From NCBI GenBank assembly GCA_964454685.1, contig CAYVTZ010000077.1, positions 1 to 6,637 on the forward strand: DNA of 6,637 nt. Direction: 5' to 3'. Position 1 is the first letter of the stretch. Every line of letters begins with the position of its first letter. The position numbers were made by a program, and so were the translations under genes. The notes under the pieces are model-generated. The model saw only the letters and a program-made list of their open reading frames with translations, made no database searches and had not been told where the DNA came from. This document shows positions 5,023-6,637 of this stretch, in pieces. This DNA is from CAYVTZ01 sp964454685. GTDB lineage: Bacteria; Bacillota; Clostridia; Christensenellales; Christensenellaceae.

Positions 5023-5241
5023 ATGGAACACACAGAACGAAAGATTCGGCTTTTGAAGGTGGGGCACTCGCAAGCGGACTTTTTGCCGCTTTTGTGGAAG
5101 TGCGGATTTGAGACGCTGCAATACAACCTTTTGAGCGACTACCTGACGGGGAAGCGGACGGGACCGAAGAAGGAAGCGGTGGTGGCGGAATGTGACCGCA
5201 TTTTAGAGGAATGGGAAGCGCAGAGCAAGGCTGCGATGTGA
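5023..5241 (+). CDS. Small HTH/Cro-like phage early protein
   Basis: The 72-residue product has a helix layout like a short XRE/Cro-type DNA-binding domain: KVGHSQADFLPLLWKCGF (12-29), then LLSDYLTGKRTGPKKEAV (36-53), then an acidic C-terminal helix. The segment S-D-Y-L-T-G-K-R-T-G-P-K resembles the recognition-helix end of such folds. From memory, small phage early proteins of Clostridia look similar, but I cannot run a search. The ribosome site is GGAAGTG five bases before the ATG. As the first sizeable gene after the lytic promoter it could act as Cro, counteracting the repressor at O1 and O2. That role is inferred. Confidence 0.72.
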   Translation: MEHTERKIRLLKVGHSQADFLPLLWKCGFETLQYNLLSDYLTGKRTGPKKEAVVAECDRILEEWEAQSKAAM

Positions 5242-5258
5242 GGGAAGGTGAAGAAAAG

Positions 5259-5516
5259 ATGAAGAAACAGATGTCTTTATCACAGTTTGTGAAAGAGTGT
5301 GGCATATCAAGAAGTACATCGCTAGAGATGATTCACCGATCTGCGCAGTTTCATCCGCTGCCGGCATACAAGATTGGCGGGCGGTGGTACATCGATATGG
5401 AACAATATGAGAAATGGCGGGAGACGGAAGATTTCAGGCAGCGAAACGACATTGCTGACCGACCGATGCCGGTGGAAGTAAAGATGAAGCGAGCGACGCA
5501 GCGGAGCGTCATATGA
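5259..5516 (+). CDS. Excisionase-like small HTH protein
   Basis: The 85-residue protein has a winged HTH of the excisionase/MerR-like (HTH_17) type. A helix pair SLSQFVKECGISRSTSLEMI (6-25) is followed by the characteristic wing A-Y-K-I-G-G-R-W-Y-I-D (36-46) and a helix ending EQYEKWRE (48-55), as in Xis-like proteins. A polar tail follows. ATG 5259 has AAGGTG eight bases upstream; the longer frame from 5211 overlaps the previous gene and lacks a site. It is 17 bp after the Cro-like gene. It probably directs excision with the integrase, or regulates early genes. Confidence 0.78.
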   Translation: MKKQMSLSQFVKECGISRSTSLEMIHRSAQFHPLPAYKIGGRWYIDMEQYEKWRETEDFRQRNDIADRPMPVEVKMKRATQRSVI

Positions 5517-5529
5517 AGGGAGCAAGAGT

Positions 5530-5718
5530 ATGAGCCAAATGGAATTGCTGATTCAGCTGCGCGAGGAGCAGCGCAGGAAGATTGCGGACGGGAACATGGA
5601 CGCGGTGGACGTAGTGGTGGGCTTATCCATCATGATACACGAATTGCAGAATCCGCGGGAGCGGCGGGAAGTAGCCTTAATGCCTGTGATGTGTGGAGGA
5701 CGGGAATGCGTGCGTTGA
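5530..5718 (+). CDS. Small early phage protein, unknown function (62 aa)
   Basis: ATG 5530 has AAGGGAG seven bases upstream and lies 13 bp after the excisionase-like gene. The product is helical and charged at the N-terminus (MELLIQLREEQRRKIADG), with a hydrophobic middle (DVVVGLSIMIHELQ, 27-40). It has no recognisable domain. Its last 13 bases overlap the next gene, which suggests translational coupling. Confidence 0.65.
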   Translation: MSQMELLIQLREEQRRKIADGNMDAVDVVVGLSIMIHELQNPRERREVALMPVMCGGRECVR

Positions 5719-5858
5719 AGGTGGGGCGGGCGCAGATGTATCGCCCGATGGCGGAGGAATGCTTTGCGCGGCGCAAGATGTGGAGGAAAAGATGGGCGAT
5801 GAGATGGCAGGATTTGTGCAAGGCGCGGACGGGAAGTGGCGCATTGCGGATGAAATAA
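5706..5858 (+). CDS. Small basic early phage protein, unknown function (50 aa)
   Basis: ATG 5706 is preceded by a near-perfect site, GGAGG, with six bases between. It encodes 50 residues rich in Arg, Lys and Trp (KMWRKRWAMRWQDLCKAR, 24-41). G at third codon positions matches the neighbouring genes. It overlaps the previous gene by 13 bases and ends 12 bases before the next ATG. A competing frame from GTG 5693 to 5890 gives an acidic, Gly/Asp-rich 65-residue product with no ribosome site of its own; I prefer this one but not firmly. Confidence 0.55.
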   Translation: MRALKVGRAQMYRPMAEECFARRKMWRKRWAMRWQDLCKARTGSGALRMK

Positions 5859-5870
5859 TGGAGGAAGATG

Positions 5871-6110
5871 ATGGAGGAGATGACGATTGACCGCAGGAAC
5901 CGCGTGGTGGCGGAGTGCGACCCGCTGTGCGTGGAGAAAACGGACGAAGTCGAGATTGCGCGGATGCTGGAGCAAAAGGACGCAGAGATTATGAAGCTGA
6001 AAGGCGAACTGGGGAACGCGGTGACGGACGCGATTTTGGCGGGGGCGCGCTGTGAGGGATTGCGCAAGGTGATTAGCAACATGGCGGTGGAAATGTACGG
6101 AGAAAAATAA
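5871..6110 (+). CDS. Small coiled-coil early phage protein, unknown function (79 aa)
   Basis: ATG 5871 has GGAGG (5860-5864) six bases upstream; an ATG one codon earlier is also possible. The 79-residue product is acidic and helical, with a likely coiled coil in the middle (VEIARMLEQKDAEIMKLKGE, about 26-45) and the end NMAVEMYGEK. I do not recognise a family. A second, diverged copy of this C-terminal end lies about 240 bp downstream (6301-6360), so the 3' boundary of this gene has been rearranged. Confidence 0.65.
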   Translation: MEEMTIDRRNRVVAECDPLCVEKTDEVEIARMLEQKDAEIMKLKGELGNAVTDAILAGARCEGLRKVISNMAVEMYGEK

Positions 6111-6348
6111 GAAAAACATTTAGAGGAGTGAAAGGGCTCCCGCAGGCATTGCCTCACGGCAATTTCAAAGAGGGAACTGCGTTCGCCCCTTTGAGAATCC
6201 CCCTGCAAGAAGATGTTTTTCTGCGGTCATAGACCTTGAAAAACGAATTGTATCTGATGACAGCGGGGAGAGACTAGGATTCTGTGGGGAAAAGGGGTGA
6301 AAGCCGGAGGTTTGGAGTGACGCGGCTGTTGAGATGTACGGAGAAAAA
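6093..6348. repeat. 15-bp direct repeat bounding the intergenic cassette
   Basis: ATGTACGGAGAAAAA occurs at 6093-6107 and again at 6334-6348, 241 bp apart. The first copy encodes the end of the 79-aa protein and the second the same residues in a gene remnant. The match continues at protein level upstream of the repeat (S-x-x-A-V-E), which points to duplicated gene ends rather than a simple target-site duplication. Confidence 0.75.
6125..6244 (+). ncRNA. Candidate structured RNA or dispersed hairpin element
   Basis: Several stems lie side by side: GGAG/CTCC (6125-6128, 6137-6140); GCAGG/CCTGC (6142-6146, 6202-6206) enclosing ATTGCC-TCAC-GGCAAT (6148-6163) and CAAAG-GGG/CCC-CTTTG (6166-6193) with an inner GAAC-TGC-GTTC; then GTTTTTC/GAAAAAC (6215-6221, 6238-6244) capped by GGTC-ATA-GACC. 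The density of perfect stems suggests either a folded RNA in the early transcript or a short dispersed element of the host genome. No known RNA class is recognised. A GTG-started 34-codon frame (6128-6232) also crosses it. Confidence 0.5.
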
Positions 6349-6360
6349 AACCGTGTGTGA
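6301..6360 (+). pseudogene. 3' remnant of a gene homologous to the 79-aa protein gene
   Basis: In one frame this stretch reads KPEVWSDAAVEMYGEKNRV and stops at TGA 6358-6360. Nine of the twelve residues SDAAVEMYGEK (with the preceding W) match the end of the 79-aa protein (ISNMAVEMYGEK). A stop at 6298-6300 closes the frame upstream and there is no start codon with a ribosome site in frame. It is probably the original end of that gene, or of a paralogue, separated by the cassette at 6111-6300. Confidence 0.6.
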
Positions 6361-6382
6361 ATGACGAAAGGCGGGCGGAGCG

Positions 6383-6637
6383 ATGAGTAGAAAAAAGGCA
6401 AGCATTTTGCAGGATTATGAGGAAGAATGCTGGTGCAAGGAATGCGGGAGTGCGGACAATCTGGAAGAACATCACATCTTTGGCGGGGCGAACCGCAGGA
6501 TTTCCGAGCGTGAGGGATTTAAGATTTTGCTGTGTGCGCAGCATCACCGCCACGGGCGGGACAGTGTGCATCAGAGCAGGGTGGCGGCGGACAAGTGGCG
6601 AGCGGCGGCGCAGGCAAAGTATGAGGAGACGCACAGC
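6383..6637 (+). CDS. HNH endonuclease-like phage protein, cut by the window end
   Basis: The first 85 residues are visible. A Cys pair CWCKEC (16-21) is followed by the motif EEHHIFGGANRRISE (28-42) and then CAQHHRHG (51-58) and a basic helical tail. The arrangement C-x2-C ... HH ... C-x2-HH fits a zinc-supported HNH (beta-beta-alpha metal) nuclease fold of the kind found in phage early regions. The spacing at the ATG is tight (GCGGAG two bases before), so the ribosome site is weak or the start unusual. A nuclease role in recombination or DNA processing is likely from the fold, but the active-site assignment is by pattern only. Confidence 0.75.
   Translation, partial: MSRKKASILQDYEEECWCKECGSADNLEEHHIFGGANRRISEREGFKILLCAQHHRHGRDSVHQSRVAADKWRAAAQAKYEETHS

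Noticed and set aside
4728..5305. Minus-strand frames across the early leader
   Set aside because: Low-complexity Pro/Ser/Phe-rich products with no ribosome sites, running against the lytic promoter and its leader.
5553..6208. Long minus-strand frames (188 and 192 aa) opposite the early operon
   Set aside because: Their composition (Pro, His, Arg, Ser-rich) is that of reverse reading through G-rich coding DNA, they lack ribosome sites, and they oppose five well-started genes.
6111..6350. A small group I intron or a HEARO/IsrB-type RNA upstream of the HNH gene
   Set aside because: AGAGACTAG at about 6270 resembles the group I R segment, but no matching S segment (TAGTC) follows. The HNH protein is short and lacks an IscB/IsrB RuvC region, so neither class is supported.
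1..6637. CRISPR array, insertion sequence or transposase
   Set aside because: No regularly spaced repeats and no transposase-like frame on either strand. The only recombinase is the tyrosine integrase.

Overview
The window looks like the left end of an integrated temperate phage, or a phage-like integrative element, in the chromosome of a low-to-mid GC Bacillota bacterium, most likely a clostridium. This placement is an inference. It rests on strong AGGAGG-type ribosome sites, sigma-A promoters with 17-bp spacers, encoded CCA ends on the tRNAs, and the style of the early phage genes. No marker gene fixes the genus.

Host edge (1-249): the 3' part of tRNA-Gln(TTG), a promoter, a complete tRNA-Lys(TTT) and a strong, probably bidirectional terminator. 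A tyrosine integrase gene ends 84 bp beyond the tRNA, pointing at it. This is the usual picture for integration into the 3' end of a tRNA gene, with a cluster of TGACT repeats (259-294) as candidate integrase arm sites.

Leftward lysogeny block (3744 to 291): an XRE/CI-like repressor, a 641-residue membrane protein with a secreted C-terminal domain, and the integrase, closely spaced and probably one transcript. The membrane protein sits where prophages often carry cargo (superinfection exclusion, defence or surface change). Its function is not recognisable.

Switch region (3745-4754): two near-identical rightward promoters (TTGACA, 17 bp, TATACT), about 940 bp apart, each carry a TCCGT-N6-ACGGA palindrome as the spacer. 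Both are probably shut by the repressor. The first drives a single small basic protein (99 aa) that ends at a strong terminator. The second starts the early lytic operon. Between them, on the minus strand, lies a gene for a membrane-anchored 170-aa protein. Weaker leftward promoters appear to overlap both operators, so each site could switch between leftward and rightward transcription.

Early operon (about 4730-6637, rightward): a 5' hairpin, a chain of very short basic ORFs, a small Cro/HTH-like protein, an excisionase-like HTH protein, three small unknown proteins, a roughly 270-bp gap and an HNH endonuclease-like gene cut by the window end. The gap holds a compact series of hairpins (6125-6244), then a second copy of the 3' end of the preceding gene (6301-6360). 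It looks like an inserted or recombined cassette and is the least explained part of the window.
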